Assembly (NCBI RefSeq): GCF_018457165.1
Contig: NZ_JAFMNX010000004.1
Location: forward strand, 186,001 to 250,000
DNA length: 64,000 nt
From: Tianweitania aestuarii
GTDB lineage: Bacteria > Pseudomonadota > Alphaproteobacteria > Rhizobiales > Rhizobiaceae
Direction of reading: 5' to 3'
Made by a program: the position numbers and the translations under genes. Shown one piece after another: positions 1 through 9,131 of this stretch (its first letter is position 1; each line of letters starts with the position of its first letter). The notes beneath the pieces are model-generated. The model worked only from the letters and a program-made list of their open reading frames with translations. It had not been told where the DNA came from and did not search any database.

Positions 1-59
1 CGTCAGCATGATCTTCCCATGCGCTTGCCCGCCGGAGCGTACGTCATATCTTGCTTCCA

Positions 60-251
60 ATGCCCAAGATGCGCGCCAAAGCCGATCTGCCTGAAAAACC
101 CTGCCAGCACTGCGGCCGACCGATGGTCTGGCGCAAGGCATGGGCGCGCAGCTGGAACGACGTTCTTTACTGCTCCGACCGCTGCCGCACCCAGGCGGCT
201 CAAGCGCGCCGCACCGATCACGGCGCCGCCCCCATCAGGGATCACGCATGA
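60..251 (+). CDS. DUF2256 zinc-ribbon small protein
   Basis: A 63-residue protein with a CxxC...CxxxC arrangement (CQHCGRP near residue 15, then YCSDRCR near residue 37) and the W-R-K-x-W motif between them. This is the DUF2256 signature, probably a small zinc-binding fold. The stop overlaps the start of the photolyase by ATGA, so the two are translationally coupled. In my knowledge of the family, DUF2256 genes commonly neighbour photolyase/cryptochrome genes, but no biochemical role is established. The start could also be the TTG at 51 or the ATG at 69. The family call is firm and the function is unknown. Confidence 0.85.
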   Translation: MPKMRAKADLPEKPCQHCGRPMVWRKAWARSWNDVLYCSDRCRTQAAQARRTDHGAAPIRDHA

Positions 252-1678
252 CCATCGATCCGCGCCGCATCCGCGTTCTGAAAGACGCACCGGACAACGC
301 AAATGGCCGCTATGTCCTTTACCTGCTTCAGCAGGCGAACCGGGCCTACAACAATCCGGCGCTGGAACTCGCCATCGAAGAAGCCAATCATCGCGGTTTG
401 CCGGTGGTGGCGTGCTTCGGCCTGCTTGAAGGCTCGAATGGCTTTCCCGAAGCCAATGCGCGCCATTACGCCTTTCTGCTGGACGGCTTGTGCGACGCCG
501 CAAACGGGCTGGCCAAGCGCGATATCGGCTTTGTCATGCGCAAGTGCTCGCCCGCCGAAATCGCCATCGATCTGGCCGAAGACGCCGCGCTCCTTGTGCT
601 CGACCGTGGCTATCTCGGCATTCAGAAGACCTGGTATGCGGAGATCTGCAAGGCGGTCGAAACGAAGATCGTCCAGGTCGAAGGCGATGTCGCCGTTCCG
701 GTGGAGCTTGCCTCATCGCGCCATGAATTCGCCGCGCGCACCTTTCGCCCCAAGATTTCCCCGCACCTCGACGACTTTCTCAGCCCGCTCACCACGCGCA
801 AGGTCAAACATCCCGCGCGAGATCTCGATCTGAAAACCGAGATCGACATTTCCGATCCCGAAGCCGTTCTTGCGTCCATGACGCTCGATCGCTCGGTTCC
901 ACCCGTCAAGCGCTTCAAGGGCGGCGAAACGGAAGCAAGGCGGCGGCTCAAAGCGTTTCTGGCAGGTCCGTTCGAGGATTACGGCGATACGCGTGGCAAG
1001 CCGGAAGCAGGCTCCGCCTCGCATATGAGCCCTTACCTGCACTTCGGTCAGATCTCGCCAGTCGAGATCGTGCTTGCCGCGCGCGAAGCCAAGGCCAGCA
1101 AGGAAGACAAGTCAGCCTTCGTGGAAGAAGTCGTGGTGCGGCGCGAGCTCGCGATGAACCATGTCTTCTACACTGAAAACTACGGCTCCTATGATGAGGC
1201 CGTACCTGAATGGGCGCGCGAAACTTTGGCCGATAAAGCCGGAGACAAGCGCCCGCACCACTACACCGATCGCCAGCTCGCCAATGGCGAAACTCATGAT
1301 CATGGCTGGAACGTCGCCATGAAGGAGATGCGCGAAACGGGATACATGCACAATCACCTGCGCATGTATTGGGGCAAGAAGATCCTGGAATGGTCGAAAA
1401 CCCCCAAGGAAGGCTTCGAGCGAACCTTGCGGCTGAACAACCGGTTCTTCCTGGACGGCCGCGATCCGAACTCCTTCACCAACGTCGCCTGGATCTACGG
1501 TCTGCATGACCGTCCCTGGGTAAAGCGTCCCGTTTTCGGCACGGTGCGCTACCAGAACGAGAACTCGCTGCGCAAATTCAACTTCAAGGCCTATGAGGAG
1601 GACGTCGAGCGTCTTTGTGCCGCCGAGAACGGCCAAGCGGCAGCGGAAGAGGAAGACGAAGAACCGTCCCTGCTCTAG
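248..1678 (+). CDS. phr: Class II deoxyribodipyrimidine photolyase
   Basis: A 476-residue flavoprotein that would use blue light and reduced FAD to split cyclobutane pyrimidine dimers in DNA. The N-terminal Rossmann-like domain opens with GRYVLYLLQQ near residue 18. The C-terminal FAD domain carries class II hallmarks: LRMYWGKKILEW, LDGRDPNSF and FGTVRYQN. I start at the ATG that overlaps the DUF2256 stop rather than at an upstream in-frame ATG at 140, because family proteins begin at this point. It is convergent with dinB, the two ends overlapping by 4 bp. Class II enzymes are less usual in bacteria than class I, but occur in several lineages. Confidence 0.9.
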   Translation: MTIDPRRIRVLKDAPDNANGRYVLYLLQQANRAYNNPALELAIEEANHRGLPVVACFGLLEGSNGFPEANARHYAFLLDGLCDAANGLAKRDIGFVMRKCSPAEIAIDLAEDAALLVLDRGYLGIQKTWYAEICKAVETKIVQVEGDVAVPVELASSRHEFAARTFRPKISPHLDDFLSPLTTRKVKHPARDLDLKTEIDISDPEAVLASMTLDRSVPPVKRFKGGETEARRRLKAFLAGPFEDYGDTRGKPEAGSASHMSPYLHFGQISPVEIVLAAREAKASKEDKSAFVEEVVVRRELAMNHVFYTENYGSYDEAVPEWARETLADKAGDKRPHHYTDRQLANGETHDHGWNVAMKEMRETGYMHNHLRMYWGKKILEWSKTPKEGFERTLRLNNRFFLDGRDPNSFTNVAWIYGLHDRPWVKRPVFGTVRYQNENSLRKFNFKAYEEDVERLCAAENGQAAAEEEDEEPSLL

Positions 1679-2805
1679 AACAGCGCCAGCTGCTGTTGCG
1701 TTTTTTCCTCCTCGACGCCTTCCAGCGACGACAGGGTCACACCCAGCAGCCGGATGCCCTTCGTGACCGGAAACAAGGCGGCCAGCATCGAGCCCGCAAG
1801 ATCCGTCAGGTCGTTCGCCCCCCCAACGCAATCAGGCAAGGTGCGGCTGCGGGTAATTTGCTGAAAGTCGGCATATTTCACCTTCAGCGTCACCGTTCGT
1901 CCGCGCAGCTGCTTGGTCTCGGAATGCCGCCAGACCTTGTCCGCCAAGGGCACGAGCTCCTGGCGCGCCAGCGCGAGATCGAAGATGTCGGCGGAAAACG
2001 TATCTTCCGCGCCGATCGATTTGCGCTGTCGGTCGGGCTGCACGGCACGCTCGTCGATCCCGCGCGCGATCCGATAATACCAGTTTCCCGCCTTGCCGAA
2101 ATTCTGCTGCAGAAACGTCAGCGGCCGTTCGCGCAGATCCGCTCCCGTTTCGATGCCGAGCCGCTGCATCTTGGCAGCCGTGGCGGGACCGATGCCGTGG
2201 AACTTCTTGATCGGCAAGGACGCAACGAAGTCCGCGCCCGAGCGCGGCGTGATCACGGCCTGTCCATTGGGTTTGTTGAGGTCGCTGGCGATCTTTGCCA
2301 GGAACTTGCAGTAGGAAATGCCGGCCGAGGCGTTCAGCCCTGTTGCTTCCTTGATGCGGGCGCGGATCACCTTTGCGATCTCGGTCGCAACGGCGATGTT
2401 CTTCTTGTTCACGGTAACATCGAGATAGGCTTCGTCGAGCGACAGCGGTTCGATCAGATCCGTATGCTCGGCAAAGATCTCGTGGATCTGGTTGGACACG
2501 GAGCGATAGACTTCAAAACGCGGCTTCACGAACACCAGATCAGGACAAAGGCGCCTGGCCGTCACCGAAGGGAGTGCCGAGCGGACGCCGAACACGCGCG
2601 CTTCATAGCTGGCCGCAGCCACCACGCCCCGCGCTGCCGATCCACCCACCGCCACCGGCTTACCCCGCAACTCCGGATTGTCGCGCTGTTCCACGGAGGC
2701 ATAAAACGCATCCATGTCGACATGAATGATCTTGCGAACAGGCGCTTCTTCCACACGTGTTTCGCCAACCGCTTCAACAGCCCGGATCGCTCGATTGTCC
2801 ATCAT
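1675..2805 (-). CDS. dinB: DNA polymerase IV (Y family)
   Basis: A 376-residue error-prone translesion polymerase. It has the Y-family opening IHVDMDAFYASVE near residue 27, the catalytic SLDEAYLD motif, the steric-gate region, helix-hairpin-helix residues around KFHGIGPATAAK, and a C-terminal beta-clamp peptide ending QLALF. The length is slightly over the family norm because of about 25 extra N-terminal residues. The start is not backed by a strong ribosome site, so a slightly later start is possible. A LexA-type GTTC-N7-GTTC box lies 40 bp upstream, which indicates SOS control. Confidence 0.93.
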   Translation of the reverse strand: MMDNRAIRAVEAVGETRVEEAPVRKIIHVDMDAFYASVEQRDNPELRGKPVAVGGSAARGVVAAASYEARVFGVRSALPSVTARRLCPDLVFVKPRFEVYRSVSNQIHEIFAEHTDLIEPLSLDEAYLDVTVNKKNIAVATEIAKVIRARIKEATGLNASAGISYCKFLAKIASDLNKPNGQAVITPRSGADFVASLPIKKFHGIGPATAAKMQRLGIETGADLRERPLTFLQQNFGKAGNWYYRIARGIDERAVQPDRQRKSIGAEDTFSADIFDLALARQELVPLADKVWRHSETKQLRGRTVTLKVKYADFQQITRSRTLPDCVGGANDLTDLAGSMLAALFPVTKGIRLLGVTLSSLEGVEEEKTQQQLALF

Positions 2806-2844
2806 CGAAATCGTTCGTGTTGTTCAAACTGCGCGAAAAAAACG

Positions 2845-2859
2845 GAACATTCTGTGAAC
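2845..2859 (-). promoter_or_regulatory. SOS (LexA) box of dinB
   Basis: Read on the minus strand the site is GTTCACAGAATGTTC, a perfect GTTC-N7-GTTC, which is the alphaproteobacterial LexA operator. It sits 40 bp before the dinB start in the dinB/hypothetical divergent region. It is 129 bp from the rightward gene, so control of that gene is less certain. Confidence 0.75.
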
Positions 2860-2987
2860 ATAGCAGAGGCCGGCGATGTTGCAAAGCCGAATGCACGTGC
2901 TCTTCTGCCATTGTGGGCATGGATAACTGCGGCAGGATTGGCCGCGCCCGGTTGGAACTCGGTGCCCCCGCATCATATTTAAACCTC

Positions 2988-3617
2988 ATGGCAGCAAAAC
3001 CGAAGACCACCGCACGGCTCACCCTGGTGCGCGAATGGCCCCTCACCCCGGCAGCGACCCTCGGCTCTTCCGTGCGCACCAAGGGGATCCTGCTCGAAGC
3101 GCGCGCCCGAATGCCGTTTGCAGCCAGAAAGTCCCTCGATGTCGAGACCGGCGCGCTGGTTCTGCGCATGGCGGAAGGCGAAGAAGCCGCTTTCGAGGCC
3201 ATGGCTGCGATCATCTCCAAAACGCTCGACGGCATTGAAGCGCTGCCCGTGATCCCGCGTGAGGTGCAGGATATCCTGACCATCTCGCAGGCCGAGCGTC
3301 ATCGGTGGCTGAAGGATGGTCGCTTGAAAAGCGCCGGCACGCGAACCGTGAAGCTGCGGGGACGTGCCAAGGCCGTGACCTTCCACGTTTTCGATCCGCG
3401 CGACATCGAAGACGTTCTGGATCGTGACCTGCCGTCCTTGTGGCGCGAGGAAGACAAGCAGGCCGCTGCCGAAAACCGCCGCCGCGCCGCCGGAAAAGCC
3501 GCCCGAACCCGCGCCGGCAAGAACGGCGAGCCTGAGCAGAAATCTCCGCGCGGCGAAAAAACGAACCTGCCCCTCAAAGGCTGGGACGCGTTCGAGCTCG
3601 ACGGTCTGCTTCGCTGA
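2988..3617 (+). CDS. Conserved-looking hypothetical protein with possible helix-turn-helix segment
   Basis: A 209-residue protein I do not recognise. I start at the ATG of MAAKPK because the upstream in-frame stretch is divergent promoter DNA. Residues about 92-135 (ILTISQAERHRWLKDGRL followed by a basic stretch and FDPRDIEDVL) look like a small helix-turn-helix of the excisionase/MerR-like type. The following region is very basic and Ala/Arg/Lys-rich (about residues 160-190), and the tail ends WDAFELDGLLR. A nucleic-acid-binding role is an inference only. It lies divergent from dinB and 23 bp before the DUF72 gene. Confidence 0.65.
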   Translation: MAAKPKTTARLTLVREWPLTPAATLGSSVRTKGILLEARARMPFAARKSLDVETGALVLRMAEGEEAAFEAMAAIISKTLDGIEALPVIPREVQDILTISQAERHRWLKDGRLKSAGTRTVKLRGRAKAVTFHVFDPRDIEDVLDRDLPSLWREEDKQAAAENRRRAAGKAARTRAGKNGEPEQKSPRGEKTNLPLKGWDAFELDGLLR

Positions 3618-3640
3618 CCCCGGCTGCGAACACGCAAACC

Positions 3641-4417
3641 ATGGCCCCATCCAGCGTGTCCACCAGCAAAGCCGAAAAGCGGCCACCCGCGCGCCTGCGG
3701 ATCGGCACCGCCGGATGGTCCGTTCCCAAAGATATCTCCGACCAATTCCCCGCCGAAGGCACGCATCTCCAACGTTATGTGGCACGGTTCAATGCAGCAG
3801 AGATCAACTCGTCCTTCTACCGTCCTCACCGCCGAACCACCTACCAGCGATGGGCGGCCAGCGTGCCGGAGGATTTCCGTTTCTCGGTGAAACTGCCGAA
3901 AACGATCTCGCATGACCCATCGGCTGAGGATCAGGAAGCCCTGATCGCCCGCTTTGCAGACGAGGTGCAGGGCCTTGGAGAGAAGCTCGGCGTTCTGCTC
4001 GTCCAGTTCCCGCCAAAGCATGCGTTCAACAGCACGGCCGCCGACACGCTCTTCGGCAGGCTGAAAACCGCCTTGCCCTGTTTGATCGCCTGCGAACCGC
4101 GTCACGCCAGCTGGTTCACGCCAGCCGCGAACGATTGTCTGTTTCACCATCAAATTGCGCGCGTAGCCGCCGACCCGGCGCCGGTCGACGGGGCCGATCA
4201 ACCCGGCGGCTGGCCAGGCCTGCGCTATTATCGCCTGCATGGATCGCCCGTCATCTATCGCTCATCCTATCCTACCAAGCGGCTGGCAGGTTTGCTCGAA
4301 ACGCTTCTGGCTGAAACCAAGGCCGGCACTGAGGCCTGGTGCATCTTCGACAACACCGCCTCTTTTGCCGCCACGAGCAATGCGCTCACCCTCGCCGGTC
4401 TTGCCGAACAAGAATGA
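3641..4417 (+). CDS. DUF72 (YecE-like) family protein
   Basis: A 258-residue protein with the DUF72 opening LRIGTAGWS near residue 21, then EINSSFYRPHRRTTYQRWA and FRFSVKLPKTISHD, and a central GVLLVQFPPK strand. These match the YecE TIM-barrel family. The biochemical function is not established, although the fold resembles sugar-phosphate isomerase/nuclease barrels. It probably shares a transcript with the preceding hypothetical gene (23 bp gap). It is convergent with the RND gene. Confidence 0.88.
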   Translation: MAPSSVSTSKAEKRPPARLRIGTAGWSVPKDISDQFPAEGTHLQRYVARFNAAEINSSFYRPHRRTTYQRWAASVPEDFRFSVKLPKTISHDPSAEDQEALIARFADEVQGLGEKLGVLLVQFPPKHAFNSTAADTLFGRLKTALPCLIACEPRHASWFTPAANDCLFHHQIARVAADPAPVDGADQPGGWPGLRYYRLHGSPVIYRSSYPTKRLAGLLETLLAETKAGTEAWCIFDNTASFAATSNALTLAGLAEQE

Positions 4418-4439
4418 GCGCTGTTGCCGTGCGTGACCG

Positions 4440-7400
4440 TTACTCTGCCGGCACCAGCACGGGTTCCGGTTGCCCGGCATGCTGGCGCAGCGGCTTTGCG
4501 CCGCTCAGAAGGCGAGCCAGCATGTAGAACACCGGCGTCATGAAGATGCCGAAGAAGGTGACGCCGATCATGCCGGCAAACACCGCAACACCCATGGCCG
4601 AGCGCATCTCGGCACCGGGACCGGTTGAAACAACCAGCGGCACCACGCCCATGATAAAGGCCATGGAGGTCATCAGGATCGGGCGCAAACGCAAGCGACT
4701 GGCTTCAATCGCGGCTTCCAGCGGCTTCCGGCCTTCGAACTCGAGCTCGCGCGCAAACTCCACGATCAAAATGGCGTTCTTGGCCGACAATCCCACCAAC
4801 ACCATCAAGCCGATCTGCGTGAAGATGTTGTTGTCGCCCCCCGTCAGCCACACACCTGTCAGCGCCGCCAGCACGCCCATCGGCACGATCATGATGATCG
4901 CGATCGGCAGGGTCAGGCTTTCATATTGCGCGGCAAGCACGAGATAAACCAGCAGCAGTGCCAGCGGGAAAACGATCAGGCTCGAATTTCCGGCCAGGAT
5001 CTGCTGATAGGTCAGATCCGTCCATTCATAGTCCACGCCCGACGGCAGTGTCTCGTTCAGGATCTTTTCCATCGCCGCCTGCGCCTGCCCGGAAGAAAAG
5101 CCCGGTGCCGGTGCGCCGTTGATGTCAGCCGAAAGAAAGCCGTTGTACCGCGTGGTGCGTTCCGGACCGGCCGTTTCATCCACCTTCAGCAAGGCCGAAA
5201 GTGGGATCATCTGGCCGGATTGCGACCGCACCTTCAGGTTGCCGATGTCATCGGCCTGCGCACGAAACGCGGCATCCGCCTGAACCCGGACGCTATAGGT
5301 GCGGCCAAAGGCGTTGAAGTCGTTCACATAAAGCGATCCCAGATAGATTTGCAGCGTTTCGAACACATCCGTCACCGATACACCGAGCTGCTCGGCCTTG
5401 GCACGATCGAGATCGGCGTAAAGCTGCGGCACGTTGATCTGGTAGCTCGAAAAGATGCCGGCCAGTTCCGGCGTCTGATAGGCCTTGCCGATCACCGCCT
5501 TGGTGGCTTCGTCGAGCGTCTGATAGCCGAAGCCTGAGCGATCCTCGATCTGCAGCTTGAAGCCACCTGTGGTGCCGAGGCCGTTGACCGGCGGCGGCGA
5601 GAAGATCGCGATGAACGCATCCTGGATGCCGGCAAACTTGCCGTTCAGCGCCATGGCGATCCCGTCACCCGAGAGTTCCGGCGTTCTGCGGTTCTCGAAC
5701 TCGTCCAGCACGGCGAACACCACGCCGGCATTCGAGCCATTGGTGAAGCCGTTGATGTTGAGGCCGGGAAAAGCGATCGCGTGTTTGACGCCCGGCTGCT
5801 TGAGCGCGATGTCGCTCATCTGCTTGATGACGGCTTCGGTCCGATCGAGCGTCGCGCCGTCCGGCAGCTGGGCGAAGCCCACGAGATACTGCTTGTCCTG
5901 GCTCGGCACGAAGCCGCCCGGCACGGCGTTGAACATGCTGTAGGTCAAACCAACCAGCGCCACATAGATGATCATCACGAGGCTCTTGCGCGACAGCAAT
6001 CCACCAACCGTGCGGCTGTAGCCATTCGACGCCGCACCGAACACCCGGTTGAAGCCACGGAAGAACCAGCCGAACGCGAAGTCCATCGCCCGCGTCAGAC
6101 GATCCTTCGGGGCATGGTGATCCTTCAGAAGCAAGGCCGCGAGTGCCGGCGAAAGCGTCAGCGAATTGATCGCCGAGATCACCGTCGAGATCGCGATCGT
6201 CAGCGCGAACTGGCGATAAAACTGCCCCGACAGGCCGGAAATGAAGGCGAGCGGCACGAATACGGCAACCAGCACCAGCGCGATCGCGATGATCGGTCCC
6301 GACACTTCCTTCATCGCGCGATAGGTCGCCTCACGCGGCGCCAGCCCCATCTCTATGTTGCGCTCGACATTCTCGACCACCACGATCGCATCATCGACCA
6401 CGATGCCGATCGCCAGCACGAGGCCGAACAAGGTCAGCGCGTTGATGGAGAAGCCGAACATATACATCACGGCAAACGTGCCGACGATCGACACCGGAAC
6501 GGCCAGCAGCGGGATGATCGAGGCGCGCCAGGTCTGCAGGAAGACGATCACCACGAGCACGACGAGGGCGATGGCTTCGAGCAGGGTATCGACGACCTTC
6601 TCGATCGAGGCACGCACAAACTCGGTGGTGTCGTAGACGATCTCGTATTTCACGCCTTCCGGCATCGCCTTTTGCAACTCGTCCATGGTCGCGCGAACAT
6701 TGTCGGCAATCTCGATCGAGTTCGAACCCGGCGCCTGCAGAACCGGGATCGCGACCGCCGGCTTGCCGTCGAGCAGCGAGCGCAGCGTGTAATCGGCGGC
6801 ACCCAGCTCAATGCGCGCGACATCGCGCAGCCGCGTGATCGCGCCATCCTCGCTCGTCTTGACGATGATGTTGCCGAACTCTTCGGGCGTTTGCAGGCGG
6901 CCTTGCGCATTGACGTTCAGCTGCAGGCCCACCTCCGGCAAGCTCGGCGACGCGCCGATGATGCCTGCCGCAGCCTGGACGTTCTGGCCGCGGATCGCAT
7001 TGGTGATGTCGCTGGCCGCCAGCGAATGTTCCGCCGCCTTTTGTGGATCGATCCAGATGCGCATCGAATAATCGCCGGCGCCGAAAATCTGCACCTGTCC
7101 GACGCCTTCGATGCGCGCCAGACGATCCTTCACGTTCAACGTCGCGTAGTTGCGGAGATAGGTCAGGTCATAGCGATCGCCGGTGGAAACGAGGTTCACC
7201 ACCATGATGAAGTCGGGCGAGCTTTTCACCGTGGTGACGCCCAGCGCCCGCACTTCACCGGGGAGCCTCGGCTCCGCCTGCGACACCCGGTTCTGCACCA
7301 GCTGCTGCGCCTTGTCCGGGTCGGTGCCGAGCTTGAAGGTGACGGTCAGCGTCAGCACGCCGTCTGACGTCGCCTGGCTGGACATGTAAAGCATGTCCTC

Positions 7401-7622
7401 GACGCCGTTGATCTGCTCTTCGAGCGGAGTCGCCACCGTTTGCGCGATCACGGTCGGGTTGGCACCCGGATAGGTCGCGCGCACCACAACGGAGGGCGGC
7501 ACCACTTCGGGATATTCCGAAATGGGAAGCGCGCGCATGCCAAGCAGGCCGGCCACAACGATCAGAACCGACAACACGGCGGCAAACACCGGTCGATCAA
7601 CAAAAAACCGGGAAATGTTCAT
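4440..7622 (-). CDS. RND multidrug efflux permease (AcrB/HAE1 family)
   Basis: A 1060-residue inner-membrane proton-driven pump that exports hydrophobic or amphipathic compounds. It starts MNISRFFVDRPVFA, has two homologous halves of six membrane helices each, and a large periplasmic loop after each first helix. The paired proton-relay aspartates are in GIVVDDAIVVVENVERN (about residue 410). I start at the ATG of MNISRFF, since the 54 residues upstream are unlike the family and fall in the intercistronic gap. It is 115 bp downstream of its periplasmic adaptor. There is no TolC-type outer-membrane gene next to it, so it must borrow one from elsewhere. Confidence 0.95.
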   Translation of the reverse strand: MNISRFFVDRPVFAAVLSVLIVVAGLLGMRALPISEYPEVVPPSVVVRATYPGANPTVIAQTVATPLEEQINGVEDMLYMSSQATSDGVLTLTVTFKLGTDPDKAQQLVQNRVSQAEPRLPGEVRALGVTTVKSSPDFIMVVNLVSTGDRYDLTYLRNYATLNVKDRLARIEGVGQVQIFGAGDYSMRIWIDPQKAAEHSLAASDITNAIRGQNVQAAAGIIGASPSLPEVGLQLNVNAQGRLQTPEEFGNIIVKTSEDGAITRLRDVARIELGAADYTLRSLLDGKPAVAIPVLQAPGSNSIEIADNVRATMDELQKAMPEGVKYEIVYDTTEFVRASIEKVVDTLLEAIALVVLVVIVFLQTWRASIIPLLAVPVSIVGTFAVMYMFGFSINALTLFGLVLAIGIVVDDAIVVVENVERNIEMGLAPREATYRAMKEVSGPIIAIALVLVAVFVPLAFISGLSGQFYRQFALTIAISTVISAINSLTLSPALAALLLKDHHAPKDRLTRAMDFAFGWFFRGFNRVFGAASNGYSRTVGGLLSRKSLVMIIYVALVGLTYSMFNAVPGGFVPSQDKQYLVGFAQLPDGATLDRTEAVIKQMSDIALKQPGVKHAIAFPGLNINGFTNGSNAGVVFAVLDEFENRRTPELSGDGIAMALNGKFAGIQDAFIAIFSPPPVNGLGTTGGFKLQIEDRSGFGYQTLDEATKAVIGKAYQTPELAGIFSSYQINVPQLYADLDRAKAEQLGVSVTDVFETLQIYLGSLYVNDFNAFGRTYSVRVQADAAFRAQADDIGNLKVRSQSGQMIPLSALLKVDETAGPERTTRYNGFLSADINGAPAPGFSSGQAQAAMEKILNETLPSGVDYEWTDLTYQQILAGNSSLIVFPLALLLVYLVLAAQYESLTLPIAIIMIVPMGVLAALTGVWLTGGDNNIFTQIGLMVLVGLSAKNAILIVEFARELEFEGRKPLEAAIEASRLRLRPILMTSMAFIMGVVPLVVSTGPGAEMRSAMGVAVFAGMIGVTFFGIFMTPVFYMLARLLSGAKPLRQHAGQPEPVLVPAE

Positions 7623-7737
7623 CGTGAACCTACCACTCAAAGGTCGAACAGACATGCCGGTCCGTCGCCCGCAGTTCGGTGACTGCGCGCGAATCGGTCC
7701 AAGCTGAAAAGGAAACTGAGATCGGCGGCGGCGGCCG

Positions 7738-8919
7738 TTACTTGGCCGCCACCTGGCCTTCCGCTTCGGGCGCAACAACCGCACCGGGGCGAATATGCTG
7801 AAGCCCGCTCACCACGATCCGGTCACCGGAATGAAGCCCGTTTTCGACGATGCGCATGCCATCGACCGTCGTGCCCAGCTCCACCGGTCGATAATCAACC
7901 GTGTTGCCCTCGCCGACGGCAAAAACGAATTTCCGATCCTGATCCGTGCCGATCGCGCGCTCGCTGATCATCAGCCGGTCCTCGGCCTTAGGCTGGCCCA
8001 TTCGCACCCGCACGAACTGACCGGCGATCAAACGACCATCGGAATTGCCGAACTCGGCGCGAACCCGGATCGTCCCACTGGCCGCGTTCACCTGATTGTC
8101 CACGAACTGCAGCTTGCCGCGCACCGGCCGGGCATCCTTGGCCAAAGTGGTGACCTCAACGGGGATCTGGTCGATCGCCGTCACGCCGTTGGTGACTGGC
8201 AGCTTCGACAGAACGCTGGCCGCAAAGGCTTCGCTGACATCGAAGCTTGCATAGATCGGGTCGATCGACACGATCGTCGTCAGCGACGTGGATGCCGAGC
8301 CGCCCGCAACCAGATTGCCAGCCGAAACATCGATCTTGCCCGCCCGTCCGGAAATCGGCGCGCGGATCTGCGTATAATCGAGATCGAGCTGCGCCACCTT
8401 CAAACCGGCCTGTGCCGACTGAACGGCTGCGGCCGCGTCGCGCTGCGTGCTGAGGCGCTGGGCGAGATCGCTCTTGGAGATCGTCGTTTTAGCTGCAAGC
8501 GTGCGGCCGCGTTCCAACTCGGTGTTGGCGAGCTCAAGCTTGGCTTCAGCCGAGGCAACAAGGCCCTGCGCTTGCGCAACGGCTGCCTCGTAGGGTTCCG
8601 GGTCGATCGTGAACAGCAGATCACCCGCCTTCACCAGCCCGCCTTCGAGGAAGTGAACGGACTGGATTTCGCCAGCCACACGCGGCCGCAGCTGAACGCG
8701 ATCAACCGCTTCAAGACGGCCGGAAAACTCCTGCCAGGTGATCACGCTGTGTGCTTCCACCGTCGCAACCTTCACGGGCACGGCGGGTGCCGCAGCAACA
8801 GCCGCCGGCGCCGCAACGGCGCTTTTCGGCATATCGAGGTAGAAAGAAGCGCCTGCAATCAGCGCAGCAGCGCTCATTCCGGTGCCCCACAGGGCCCAGT
8901 TCTTGATCTTGGATGACAT
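7738..8919 (-). CDS. RND efflux periplasmic adaptor (membrane fusion protein)
   Basis: A 393-residue AcrA-type adaptor. It has an N-terminal membrane anchor or signal (residues about 8-30), a barrel-sandwich/lipoyl segment (RPRVAGEIQSVHF...GDLLFTIDPEPYEA), a central alpha-hairpin (about residues 100-170), then the second lipoyl half (DYTQIRAPISGRAG) and a beta-barrel. The ATG is preceded by AGGAG at a good spacing. It is the first gene of the leftward efflux operon and links the RND pump to an outer-membrane channel. Substrates cannot be read from the sequence. Confidence 0.94.
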   Translation of the reverse strand: MSSKIKNWALWGTGMSAAALIAGASFYLDMPKSAVAAPAAVAAAPAVPVKVATVEAHSVITWQEFSGRLEAVDRVQLRPRVAGEIQSVHFLEGGLVKAGDLLFTIDPEPYEAAVAQAQGLVASAEAKLELANTELERGRTLAAKTTISKSDLAQRLSTQRDAAAAVQSAQAGLKVAQLDLDYTQIRAPISGRAGKIDVSAGNLVAGGSASTSLTTIVSIDPIYASFDVSEAFAASVLSKLPVTNGVTAIDQIPVEVTTLAKDARPVRGKLQFVDNQVNAASGTIRVRAEFGNSDGRLIAGQFVRVRMGQPKAEDRLMISERAIGTDQDRKFVFAVGEGNTVDYRPVELGTTVDGMRIVENGLHSGDRIVVSGLQHIRPGAVVAPEAEGQVAAK

Positions 8920-9131
8920 CTCAAATCTCCTGGGCAACGCCAATTGCCCGCTTTTTCAATCCGCCGAAACGACGCCTATGCTGAAAGAAAGAATGGCCCT
9001 TAGGTCCCGCCTACGCCCTGCAAAGAAATGCAGCGCGTACGTATTCTCTGAACCTGGTATCCATCGAAATACATTGACCGGAAAATACTGTGACGCTTGA
9101 AAATGGATGATGCTTAAAGGGACTTAGGTAT

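Noticed and set aside
1615-2982. A 455-codon plus-strand frame opposite dinB
   Set aside because: DinB motifs on the other strand are unmistakable, and this frame overlaps the end of the photolyase gene and the dinB promoter.
5781-7367. A 528-codon plus-strand frame opposite the RND permease
   Set aside because: Composition is that of a shadow frame (Arg/His/Asp-rich) and the RND gene is certain.
4440-8919. Missing outer-membrane channel gene as evidence of a broken efflux operon
   Set aside because: Many RND adaptor-pump pairs use a TolC-type channel encoded elsewhere, and both genes are intact.
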